Below are positions 1 through 6,223 of a stretch of 6,223 nt of DNA, in pieces. Numbering within the stretch: position 1 is the stretch's first letter; each line of letters begins with the position of its first letter. The notes beneath the pieces are model-generated. The model saw nothing but the letters and a program-made list of their open reading frames with translations. It was not told the DNA's origin and did not search any database. The stretch is from Bacteroidales bacterium UBA4353 (lineage in GTDB: Bacteria > Bacteroidota > Bacteroidia > Bacteroidales > Paludibacteraceae). The position numbers and the translations under genes are program-made. The stretch covers positions 85,406 through 91,628 of the forward strand of contig DGSV01000084.1 of the NCBI GenBank assembly GCA_002394025.1, in the 5' to 3' direction.

Positions 1-19
1 CTAAACGGGTGATTTTCAT
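1..19 (-). CDS. Possible start of a downstream gene (5' fragment only)
   Basis: An ATG at 19-17 opens a frame reading MKITRL that continues past the left edge. It lies 23 nt after the NRPS stop on the same strand, so co-transcription would be natural. The 23-nt gap is pyrimidine- and A/T-rich and holds no Shine-Dalgarno-like purine run, which would be normal for Bacteroidota. No terminator hairpin is seen between the two. Six codons are too few to name a product. Genes often found beside such NRPSs (phosphopantetheinyl transferase, efflux pump, regulator) are only candidates, and the ATG could be chance. Confidence 0.35.
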
Positions 20-42
20 TACAAGGGGTAGTGATATATGTT

Positions 43-1158
43 TTACATGTTTTCTTCGAAGAATCCGAAGCCTCCAAGTGCTGTTAGCATACGTTCGACG
101 TAGTCCCATGATGTTGGACTCCAACTAAATCCGAGTCTGTAGAGCACTTGTGTGGTGAAGTCGTTATCTCGTATTACGTCAGTAGTTTTTTGTCCGTGAG
201 CCATGTCCTGATAAGCCAGTAGTGAAGCCATTTGTTTTGCTTTCTGCGGGTCATTTTTAGCCTGTTCCATGGCTTGTGCAAAATCTTCCTGTTCTACAAA
301 TTGTATGCCGTTGCCGACAGCCTTAAGTCCCATCAGTACATCGCCGAGGAACTGTCCGTGAATGTTATAGGGGTGGAATACCGTACACTCTTTTGGAGTG
401 GTGGCGAGTAGTACGATAGCGTGGCTTACTTCGTTGATGGGTGAGAATTCGACTTTTTTATTACGCATAGCGTAGGGACAACATCCAAGCATATTATAAA
501 CTTTTATGCGTCCCATGAATGAGTTAGTAGAGAAATTGGCTTGGAATTCGCCGTCAGTGCTACGTGCAGCGAGGTTTCCGACACGCATGATTTTGGCGTT
601 AAGTCCATGCAGTGCCACGGCATCGAGTATAAGGCGTTCCGCCATAAATTTTGAGTATATATACTTATTGCCGAGATATTGCCCCATATAGAGTCGTTGT
701 TCGGTGAATATATCGTTTTTGGCGTCACCTGTCCATAGTCCGCGTGTGCTGGCGGTAGAGATGTGTATGAGTTTAGCGCCTGTTTTGATACATAATTCTA
801 CGCAACGTCGTGCGCCACCGATGTTCACGTCCTCAATTTCAGTACCTTCCGAGAAGTGTTTAACAATAGCGGCGCAGTTGAATACTGTTGATATTTGGCA
901 GTTTATATTAGCCATTTTTTCTGTTATGTCTTCCGTTACGTCGCCCAGAACAATATGAAGTCTATGTCCGAATAGTTCTTTGAATGAATTCGAGAAATAG
1001 TAGAAAAGCAGGGTCCGCAGCCGTCTTTCCGCAGTTTCTTGGTCTTTGCCGCGCACGAGGCAGTAGATATTCTGCGCATCGCTGTTAATCAGTTCATTGA
1101 GGATATGTATTCCCAGATATCCTGTTGCTCCTGTGAGTAGTACATTTCCCAGTTGTTG
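43..1158 (-). other. Terminal thioester reductase domain (R), Lys2/MxaA type short-chain reductase
   Basis: Residues ~1688-2058, about 370 residues, a normal size for the NAD-binding-4 thioester reductase family. It reduces the T2-bound dipeptidyl thioester with NAD(P)H and releases an aldehyde, or an alcohol if a second reduction follows. Seen: Rossmann motif TGATGYLG (1696-1703), LVRG (1721-1724) at the usual cofactor-phosphate region, LGDVTE (1758-1763), FNCAAIVKH (1780-1788) in the position of the usual N-A-A loop, STAS (1821-1824) supplying the Ser/Thr of the triad, and YIYSK with Tyr1853 and Lys1857 as the YxxxK pair. RVGNLAARSTDG (1879-1890) is the family's substrate-side motif. The R domain takes the place of a thioesterase. 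Whether it makes a two- or four-electron reduction cannot be read from sequence. Confidence 0.95.
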
Positions 1159-4100
1159 TCGTGTTCCGCGTCGGAAATTGTCAAGTGTGTTGCGTTGCAG
1201 CAGGTTATTAATGGCAGTGTAGTCGAAAGCGCTGACTTCGTCAGTGTCGGCATCGGCTTTTTCTCCTGTGACGAGTTGCGCCAATTGTCTTGGTGTAGGG
1301 TTGGCGAATACGTCTCCGTAAGCTACGTGTATTCCTGCCTTGTCCGCTTCGATGATTATGCGGGTAACGACGAGTGACGTACCGCCCAGTTCGAAGAAGT
1401 TATCGGTAGCTCCAATTTTATCCATTTGCAGGATATTGGCGAATATGTTGCAGAATGCACGTTCCGTGTCATTGGCAGGCGCTACGAATGAAGAATTGAT
1501 GGCCAGTTGCGGTTCGGGGAGTGCTTTGACGTCTGTTTTACCGTTTGGTGTCATGGGCATTTTTTCGAGTTGCAGATATGCCGTTGGCACCATGTATTGT
1601 GTGAGACTTTTACTGATTTCGGCTTTCAGGTCAGCGGGATTGATAATTCTGTCGGCTGTGTAGTAGGCGCAGAGGTGTTCTTTATCGTTCAGTTTGCGGA
1701 TGAGTATAACGACCTTTTTCATGCCTTCCACTTTGAGCATTACGTTTTCTATCTCGCCGAGTTCTATGCGTAGTCCTCGTAGTTTGATTTGGTGGTCCGT
1801 ACGCCCCAGTATCATCACGTTGCCGTCAGGTAGCCATTTTGCGTAGTCTCCTGACTTATAGATACGTGTGCCGTGATATTCCACGAAGCGTTCTCGGGTC
1901 ATCTGATCAAGATTATTATATCCTCGTGCTACTCCTCGTCCGCCGATATATAGTTCGCCGACCACTCCTGCCGGCAGTTCGTTACCGTCGCTATCGACGA
2001 TAAATTCCTTGACGTTAAGTTGTGGTTTTCCTACGGTTACTATCTTGGCGTGTGTCAGTTCGGCATTATTTGACGCTACTGTGATTTCCGTAGGTCCGTA
2101 GCAGTTGAAGATACGTGCTTTGGTAACGCTACGTATTTGGTTGAGTAGTTGGTCTGAGAACTTTTCGCCTCCCGCACGGCATATCTTTACCTTGCTGATG
2201 GCGTTGCAGAAGTCTTCACTGGTGAGCCATGTTTGCCAGCGCGATGGTGTACCGCTGACCATATTAATCTGTTGTTCGTTAATGAGTTTTGCAAGGTCGA
2301 GCGGGTTATTGGCTTGTTCTTCAGTGGCGAGGATTAGCGTTTTTCCGTTGTAGTATGCCATACCGATGTCTTGTAGCGCCGCGTCGAACGATATTGTTGT
2401 GACGCTTAATATGCGTGTGGCGTCGGTCATTACGGCATTGGCGAATACGTTTGCCGGATGGCTGTAGAGGTAGTTACAGATACCTTCATGTCGCAGCATG
2501 ACGCCTTTTGGTCGTCCTGTTGAGCCTGATGTGTAAATCAGGTACGCGAGTTTGTCGGGTGTAAGGTCAGTATGTGGCAGCGATGTATCATCAGTGCGCA
2601 GCAGTTCTTCGGATAGTTCGGGAGTTATGATAAGTTTTGCCTCGCTATCTTCAAGAATGAGTTTTACGCGGTCTTCGGGATAGTCGGGGTCGCAGGGTAT
2701 GTATGCGGCTCCGGCTTTGAGGACTCCGAAGAGCGATAGTATGAGTCTGCTGGTTCTGGGTAGCAGCAATGCTACTCTATCACCGGTGTTGACACCTCGT
2801 AGCCGCAGACCGTTGGCGATGCGGTTAGTGAGCAGGTCCATTTCCCTGTAGCTATATGTCGCGTCACAAGCTATCAGGGCATCATGTTCAGGCTGTTGCT
2901 GCGCAAAATAACTGATACAATCGTGGAAGAAAGTGAATGGAGCATTGCCGGTGGCTGTTTGTCGTAATGTTTTTAACTGCAGCTCTTGGTTGCTGCTCAC
3001 GATGGATATTTGGCGGATTTTGGCTTGTGGATTGTTTATCATGTTTTGTGCAACGGTGGCTATGCTTTCCGCCAAGGCCTTTCCCAAGTCAGCAGAATAC
3101 ATGGCATCGTCGTATTGCACCACTATGCCGCGTGATTCTATTTTAATATTAATCTTGAATTTGGGAACATTTAACTCCAGTAGTTCCTGATTGATGGTGT
3201 TTCCGCCTACCTTATATTCTGACAATACTCCTACCTGATATGCGTAGGCTATTGCCGGCTTAAAGCTATATTCAGATGCTATGCGCGCGAAAGGATAATC
3301 TTCATGGCGCAGTGTTTGGTCGAATGTCTCGCTTGTTTGTTTTAGGAATTGGCTTACGGTGATGTCATTGATATTGATTCCGAGAGCCAGTGTGTTGACA
3401 AACATACCCACCGTGTCGGCTATTTTGAGGTTTGAGCGTCCACTGCTCACTGTGCTCAGATATACCTCGCGGTTATTGGTATAGCGTGATACCACGTATG
3501 CCGTGGCGGCGAGGTACAGGTGTGCCGGTGTGATTTGTTGTTCCCGGCAGAAAGCGGAGGCTTTATCAAGGTCGGTGGGTGATACAGCTTCACCGATGAA
3601 GCCTTGGTTGTCATTTTTAGGCATATCGGTTGGAATTTCACTGGCACCTTCACATGTATGCAATTTTTCTGCAAAAAACTGTTGTGACTTTTTGAAGTCT
3701 TCTGTTTCCTCCGCCTGATGTTGGTCAGCCACAAAGTCGAGATAAGTGTAATTTTCTTTTTCAATGGTTTTGCCATCGAGCCAAGCGCAGAGTTGTCGGA
3801 TGAATAGGTCGGCAGAACCTCCGTCGAAGATAAGGTGGTGAACGTCCATCAACAAGTGCACACCACATTCTGTCTTAACGACTTCAAAGCGGTAGAGTGG
3901 CGCTTTCTGTAGGTTGAAAGGTTGTACGAAGTCATTTTTATAGGCGGTTAGTTGTTCATGGCTCATCTCTGTGACGGGAACTTCCACCGCTACGCTATCT
4001 TCTGTGGTCTGGATAATTTCTTCGCCCTTTGTAGTGAAATGTATGTGCATTTCGGGGTGGCACTCCACCACATGTTTCACGGCATGCGCAAGGTGCTGTG

Positions 4101-6223
4101 CTTCAGTATCTTTAGCGAAGGTGAGTAAATACGGTATGTTATAGATTGTTGATGCAGGATTTTTCAGACATTCAAAATATACTCCTGTTTGAGCGTATGA
4201 CAGGGGAGCTGAATGTCTTTCCTGCTTAAGGTCGGATGTTTGCTGCTTGTTGGTTATGTCTTTACCTGAAAGCAAAAGTTTAAGTATCTCATTTTCGATG
4301 GTTTGTATGGAACCGTTTTTCACGAGTGCCCTCGAGTCCAGCGCCACACCATAGCGTTTATTGACAATTACGGCGAGTTTGATGGATGAGATAGACGTGA
4401 GTCCCACGTAGCCTAGATTTGTTGTGACGCCAAAATCGCTATTATTAACGATAGCGGCAATCATATCTTTTAGTTCTTGTTCAAGCACGTTCATAGGAAC
4501 ATTGGTTTGCTCCGTTGTTTCGGCTTTTTTTATTGGTTTAGGCAGAGCACGTTTATTGACCTTTTGATTTTGGTTCAGCGGTATGGCATCAATCTGCATA
4601 GTCACCGCAGGCACCATGTACGGTGGTTTTTGTTCAAGGATAAAGTTATTGAGTGCTTCGATGTCAATACTATTGTCGCTGACGATATATGCCGCTATGA
4701 ATTTTCCGTTACCAGCTTCTTCCTCAAAAGCTTGTACCGTGGCGTCTTTTATGTTAGGGAATTCGCGTATAACGGCTTCTACTTCTTTGAGTTCTATACG
4801 GAATCCTCTTATCTTAACTTGCCCGTCGCGGCGTCCTACGAATTGTATATTCCCGTCAGGCAGGTAGCGTACTATGTCTCCTGAACGATATATACGGGCA
4901 TATTTTTCTTCGTGTGTAAAAGGATTAGGAATATATACTTCGGCGGTTTTTTCGGGTCTATTGAGGTATCCCCGGCTCACTTGCGGTCCGCTAATCCATA
5001 GTTCTCCGGCGGCGCCAACAGGTAGTCGATAGCCTTGCTGATCAACGATGTACAAGCGGAGATTGTCAAGGGGTTTACCGATGGGAATGTCTTTCTGTTT
5101 TTTGTTTACGGGATATGTGGTGGTGAATATGGTACATTCCGTAGGACCATAGCCGTTGTAGAATTTGTAGTTCGCGGGAGGTGTAAGACTTGCTAATTTC
5201 TCACCACCGGTTGAGAGGTATAGCAGCGAGTGGTTATCGATGTTTGAGGCAAACTGGAAGCCTACCTGTGTTGTCATGAACGAGTGAGTGATGTGTTCCC
5301 GCTCGAAATAGTCGTTCAGGGCTATCAGGTCGAGTCGTATTTCTTCCGGTATGATATGTACCGCGGCTCCGCAAGCCAGTGCCGGATACATATCCATCAT
5401 GCAGGCATCGAAGCCGTAGCTGGCATAAGCCGCCACATTATGTTTAGGCTTGAGGTCGTAGTAGCGCTGATACCAATTTATGAATGCTACCATATTGCTG
5501 TGTATCAGCTGACAGCCTTTTGGCACGCCTGTAGAGCCGCTGGTATAGAGCAGTATATATAAGTTGTCGGGTTTGGGTTCTTGCGGTAGTTCAGTGAATG
5601 CAGGCAGTGTCTGAAGTTCTTTGGTTAGGATTATGTCACCCTCATATTCGTCCACAAGTCCGCGCAGTTGTTCATCAGCTATGAGCAGTTGCGCATTGGC
5701 GTCCTTCATCATGAAGTTTAGTCGCTCTTTGGGATAACTTGGGTCAAGAGGCTGGTATGCGCAGCCGGCCTTCATTACGCCCAACGAGGCAATAGCCATC
5801 CACTGGCAGCGTGGTATCAGCACCGATACTACTTGTTCGGCTTTTAGTCCTTTTGAAGCTATGTGGGCGGCTATGCGATCGCTTATTTCATCAACTTCGG
5901 AATAAGTATATCGCTTATCCTTAAAGACAACAGCGGTATTATCGGGGGTTTGTTGAGCCTGTCGGCGGAATAGCGATACGATGGTTTGAGTTGTGTCGTA
6001 GTCAGCGTCGGTATGGTTAAAACTATCAAGCAAGTCTATTTGTGATGCTGATGCGATGTTTACTTCACGCAGCAGGTCATGGTTGAGAAATCCTTCAACC
6101 ACTGTTTCATAGCTCTCAAGGAATTGGTTGATGAGTGTGTCAGAATACTCGTTGCTATTGTATTCGGCTTCTGCCAGATAATGTCCGTCACGAACGTAAG
6201 CCTTGATATATACCGCCACACCT
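43..6223 (-). CDS. Nonribosomal peptide synthetase with terminal reductase, (C)-A-T-C-A-T-R; 5'-partial
   Basis: A cytoplasmic multimodular enzyme that should activate two amino acids as aminoacyl-AMP, load them on phosphopantetheine arms, condense them, and release the dipeptide reductively. At least 2,058 residues are visible, ending in ...FFEENM and TAA. Residue numbers here and below count from the GTG at 6219-6217, which reads as Val inside the frame. That GTG is unlikely to be the true start: the preceding codon is an in-frame Gly, no stop is seen before the window edge, and the first ~55 residues look like the end of a condensation domain. Order: C tail 1-60, A1 76-562, T1 574-650, C 668-1078, A2 1094-1570, T2 1577-1652, R 1688-2058. 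There are no frameshifts or lost catalytic motifs. There is no thioesterase, and neither A domain has room between A8 and A10 for a methyltransferase. Substrates and product are inferred, not proven. The family assignment is very secure. Confidence 0.97.
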   Translation of the reverse strand, partial: GVAVYIKAYVRDGHYLAEAEYNSNEYSDTLINQFLESYETVVEGFLNHDLLREVNIASASQIDLLDSFNHTDADYDTTQTIVSLFRRQAQQTPDNTAVVFKDKRYTYSEVDEISDRIAAHIASKGLKAEQVVSVLIPRCQWMAIASLGVMKAGCAYQPLDPSYPKERLNFMMKDANAQLLIADEQLRGLVDEYEGDIILTKELQTLPAFTELPQEPKPDNLYILLYTSGSTGVPKGCQLIHSNMVAFINWYQRYYDLKPKHNVAAYASYGFDACMMDMYPALACGAAVHIIPEEIRLDLIALNDYFEREHITHSFMTTQVGFQFASNIDNHSLLYLSTGGEKLASLTPPANYKFYNGYGPTECTIFTTTYPVNKKQKDIPIGKPLDNLRLYIVDQQGYRLPVGAAGELWISGPQVSRGYLNRPEKTAEVYIPNPFTHEEKYARIYRSGDIVRYLPDGNIQFVGRRDGQVKIRGFRIELKEVEAVIREFPNIKDATVQAFEEEAGNGKFIAAYIVSDNSIDIEALNNFILEQKPPYMVPAVTMQIDAIPLNQNQKVNKRALPKPIKKAETTEQTNVPMNVLEQELKDMIAAIVNNSDFGVTTNLGYVGLTSISSIKLAVIVNKRYGVALDSRALVKNGSIQTIENEILKLLLSGKDITNKQQTSDLKQERHSAPLSYAQTGVYFECLKNPASTIYNIPYLLTFAKDTEAQHLAHAVKHVVECHPEMHIHFTTKGEEIIQTTEDSVAVEVPVTEMSHEQLTAYKNDFVQPFNLQKAPLYRFEVVKTECGVHLLMDVHHLIFDGGSADLFIRQLCAWLDGKTIEKENYTYLDFVADQHQAEETEDFKKSQQFFAEKLHTCEGASEIPTDMPKNDNQGFIGEAVSPTDLDKASAFCREQQITPAHLYLAATAYVVSRYTNNREVYLSTVSSGRSNLKIADTVGMFVNTLALGININDITVSQFLKQTSETFDQTLRHEDYPFARIASEYSFKPAIAYAYQVGVLSEYKVGGNTINQELLELNVPKFKINIKIESRGIVVQYDDAMYSADLGKALAESIATVAQNMINNPQAKIRQISIVSSNQELQLKTLRQTATGNAPFTFFHDCISYFAQQQPEHDALIACDATYSYREMDLLTNRIANGLRLRGVNTGDRVALLLPRTSRLILSLFGVLKAGAAYIPCDPDYPEDRVKLILEDSEAKLIITPELSEELLRTDDTSLPHTDLTPDKLAYLIYTSGSTGRPKGVMLRHEGICNYLYSHPANVFANAVMTDATRILSVTTISFDAALQDIGMAYYNGKTLILATEEQANNPLDLAKLINEQQINMVSGTPSRWQTWLTSEDFCNAISKVKICRAGGEKFSDQLLNQIRSVTKARIFNCYGPTEITVASNNAELTHAKIVTVGKPQLNVKEFIVDSDGNELPAGVVGELYIGGRGVARGYNNLDQMTRERFVEYHGTRIYKSGDYAKWLPDGNVMILGRTDHQIKLRGLRIELGEIENVMLKVEGMKKVVILIRKLNDKEHLCAYYTADRIINPADLKAEISKSLTQYMVPTAYLQLEKMPMTPNGKTDVKALPEPQLAINSSFVAPANDTERAFCNIFANILQMDKIGATDNFFELGGTSLVVTRIIIEADKAGIHVAYGDVFANPTPRQLAQLVTGEKADADTDEVSAFDYTAINNLLQRNTLDNFRRGTRQQLGNVLLTGATGYLGIHILNELINSDAQNIYCLVRGKDQETAERRLRTLLFYYFSNSFKELFGHRLHIVLGDVTEDITEKMANINCQISTVFNCAAIVKHFSEGTEIEDVNIGGARRCVELCIKTGAKLIHISTASTRGLWTGDAKNDIFTEQRLYMGQYLGNKYIYSKFMAERLILDAVALHGLNAKIMRVGNLAARSTDGEFQANFSTNSFMGRIKVYNMLGCCPYAMRNKKVEFSPINEVSHAIVLLATTPKECTVFHPYNIHGQFLGDVLMGLKAVGNGIQFVEQEDFAQAMEQAKNDPQKAKQMASLLAYQDMAHGQKTTDVIRDNDFTTQVLYRLGFSWSPTSWDYVERMLTALGGFGFFEENM
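1264..1491 (-). other. Carrier domain T2 (PCP, module 2)
   Basis: Residues ~1577-1652. It is a canonical peptidyl carrier with DNFFELGGTSL (1606-1616). The phosphopantetheine serine is Ser1615 (codon TCA at 1377-1375). It holds the completed dipeptidyl thioester and presents it to the reductase. A linker of about 35 residues (1653-1687), acidic at first and then with a DYTAINNLLQRN segment (1666-1677), joins it to R. Confidence 0.96.
1510..2940 (-). other. Adenylation domain A2 (module 2), substrate unclear
   Basis: Residues ~1094-1570. It activates the second, C-terminal amino acid, whose carboxyl group becomes the aldehyde. Motifs: A2 LKAGAAYIPCDPDYP (1167-1181), A3 YTSGSTGRPKG (1229-1239), A4 FDAALQD (1278-1284), A5 NCYGPTE (1372-1378), A6 GELYIGG (1421-1427), A7 YKSGD (1454-1458), A8 starting GRTDHQIKLRG (1472-1482), and A10 PNGKTD with Lys1561. 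The pocket by hand alignment to PheA is D1279, A1280, Q1283, S1322, R1348, G1350, C1373, V1381, A1382, K1561, i.e. DAQSRGCVAK. I recognise no standard match. The Arg and Gln in the pocket suggest a polar or acidic side chain, but the 299-equivalent position depends on a gapless alignment around CRAGGEK. Asp235-equivalent and Lys are kept, so an alpha-amino acid is expected. Confidence 0.95.
2986..4218 (-). other. Condensation domain C (module 2), LCL-like
   Basis: Residues ~668-1078. It forms the peptide bond between the T1-bound donor and the T2-bound acceptor. Motifs seen: C1-like SYAQTGVYF (674-682), C2-like HPEMHIHF (721-728), C3 HHLIFDG (794-800) with the general-base position at His795 (codon CAC), C4-like YLDF (826-829), C5 VGMFVNTL (937-944), and C6 RHEDYPF (971-977). 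The full HHxxxDG indicates an active domain. T1 is not followed by an epimerisation domain, so an L-configured donor is expected, but DCL or dual activity cannot be excluded by eye. C1 lacks the usual Arg of SxAQxR; related reductase-type NRPSs may share this, which I could not check. Confidence 0.94.
4270..4500 (-). other. Carrier domain T1 (PCP, module 1)
   Basis: Residues ~574-650, directly after A1. It carries the activated amino acid on a 4'-phosphopantetheine arm. The attachment serine is read as Ser609 (codon TCT at 4395-4393) in the motif GLTSI. The surrounding core, NLGYVGLTSISSIKL, departs from the common DNFFxLGGxSL form seen in T2. A predicted helix (ALVKNGSIQTIENEI, 631-645) closes the domain. 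A polar linker rich in Lys/Gln/Asp (652-668) leads into the next C domain. Confidence 0.9.
4534..5994 (-). other. Adenylation domain A1 (module 1), probably aliphatic amino acid
   Basis: Residues ~76-562. It activates the first amino acid as its AMP ester and passes it to T1. Core motifs are intact: A2 KAGCAYQPLDP (150-160), A3 P-loop YTSGSTGVPKG (225-235), A4 FDACMMD (270-276), A5 NGYGPTE (355-361), A6 GELWISG (405-411), A7 YRSGD (444-448), A8 starting GRRDGQVKIRG (462-472), and A10 NQKVNK with the likely catalytic Lys553. Hand alignment to the PheA (GrsA) pocket gives D271, A272, M275, F314, S336, G338, G356, I364, F365, K553, i.e. DAMFSGGIFK. This is closest in style to valine codes such as DALWIGGTFK, so Val, Ile or Leu is my guess. 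The Ser at the 299-equivalent position is atypical. The domain call is near certain; the substrate call is weak. Confidence 0.95.
6040..6223 (-). other. C-terminal tail of an upstream condensation domain (truncated by window edge)
   Basis: Residues 1-60 show the usual end of a C domain before an A domain: a beta strand followed by a polar YNSNEYS-type turn (20-26), an amphipathic helix (LINQFLESYETVVEGFL, 29-45), and then the linker to A1 containing FNHTDADY (67-74). The catalytic HHxxxDG part lies outside the window. This domain would feed module 1. It could be a starter C domain that adds an acyl group to the first amino acid, or an ordinary C domain that accepts a peptide from further modules. 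The visible tail cannot decide between these. Confidence 0.85.

Noticed and set aside
20..42. Transcription terminator after the NRPS stop
   Set aside because: The short gap is A/T-rich and contains no inverted repeat followed by a T-run on the minus strand.
43..1158. Separate reductase/dehydrogenase gene
   Set aside because: It is in the same uninterrupted frame as T2, joined by a short linker, which is the standard fused terminal reductase arrangement.
1340..1663. 107-codon open frame on the plus strand
   Set aside because: It is antisense to the end of A2 and to T2, including the Ser1615 site. The translation shows no family features and there is no supporting start context.
3456..3776. 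106-codon minus-strand frame in a different phase
   Set aside because: It lies within the internal C domain on the same strand in another frame. It is Lys/Pro/His-rich and low in credible structure, so a chance frame.
4477..4884. 135-codon open frame on the plus strand
   Set aside because: It lies wholly antisense to the A1-T1 region, which has intact A7, A8 and A10 motifs. Its translation is Phe/Tyr/Arg-rich with no recognisable domain, as expected of a shadow frame.
1510..5994. A1 and A2 as a long DNA repeat
   Set aside because: They are homologous domains with shared short motifs (such as YTSGSTG), but the protein sequences differ widely and I see no long near-identical DNA tract. They are ancient paralogues, not a recent repeat.
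6217..6219. GTG as the true start codon of the NRPS
   Set aside because: The frame continues upstream (Gly codon at 6222-6220) to the window edge, and the following residues are the end of a condensation domain, which would be meaningless as an N terminus. No ribosome binding site can be assessed.

Overview
The window is almost completely filled by one reading frame on the minus strand. It is the C-terminal 2,058+ residues of a giant nonribosomal peptide synthetase (NRPS). The frame is still open at the right-hand edge, so the 5' end of the gene lies outside the window. The stop codon (TAA) is at 43-45.

Domain order in the direction of translation (right to left on the + strand) is: tail of a condensation domain (C), adenylation A1, carrier T1, condensation C, adenylation A2, carrier T2, and a terminal NAD(P)H-dependent thioester reductase (R). 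This is the closing part of a ...C-A-T-C-A-T-R assembly line. It has no thioesterase, epimerase or methyltransferase domain. All the catalytic signatures I looked for are present: both A-domain P-loops and A10 lysines, both carrier serines, the HHxxxDG of the internal C domain, and the GxxGxxG and YxxxK of the reductase. The enzyme therefore looks functional. The expected chemistry is activation of two amino acids, joining them by one peptide bond, and reductive release of the T2-bound dipeptidyl thioester as an aldehyde. A free-amine dipeptide aldehyde would cyclise to a dihydropyrazinone/pyrazinone. An N-acylated one, made if the upstream C domain is an acylating starter, would stay a peptide aldehyde of the protease-inhibitor type. 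By layout it resembles the two-module NRPS-reductase clusters known from gut commensals.

To the left of the stop codon, on the same strand, an ATG 23 nt downstream opens a frame that runs off the window (MKITRL...). It may be the next gene of an operon. No RNA gene, mobile element, CRISPR array, tandem repeat or convincing terminator was seen, and there is no gene-free stretch over 300 bases.

Organism: base composition sampled on two lines is roughly 43-57% G+C. There is no Shine-Dalgarno-like purine run before the putative downstream start, and the protein style fits a gut-type anaerobe. Bacteroidales is my best guess, but this is weakly supported. Related NRPS families also occur in Clostridia.
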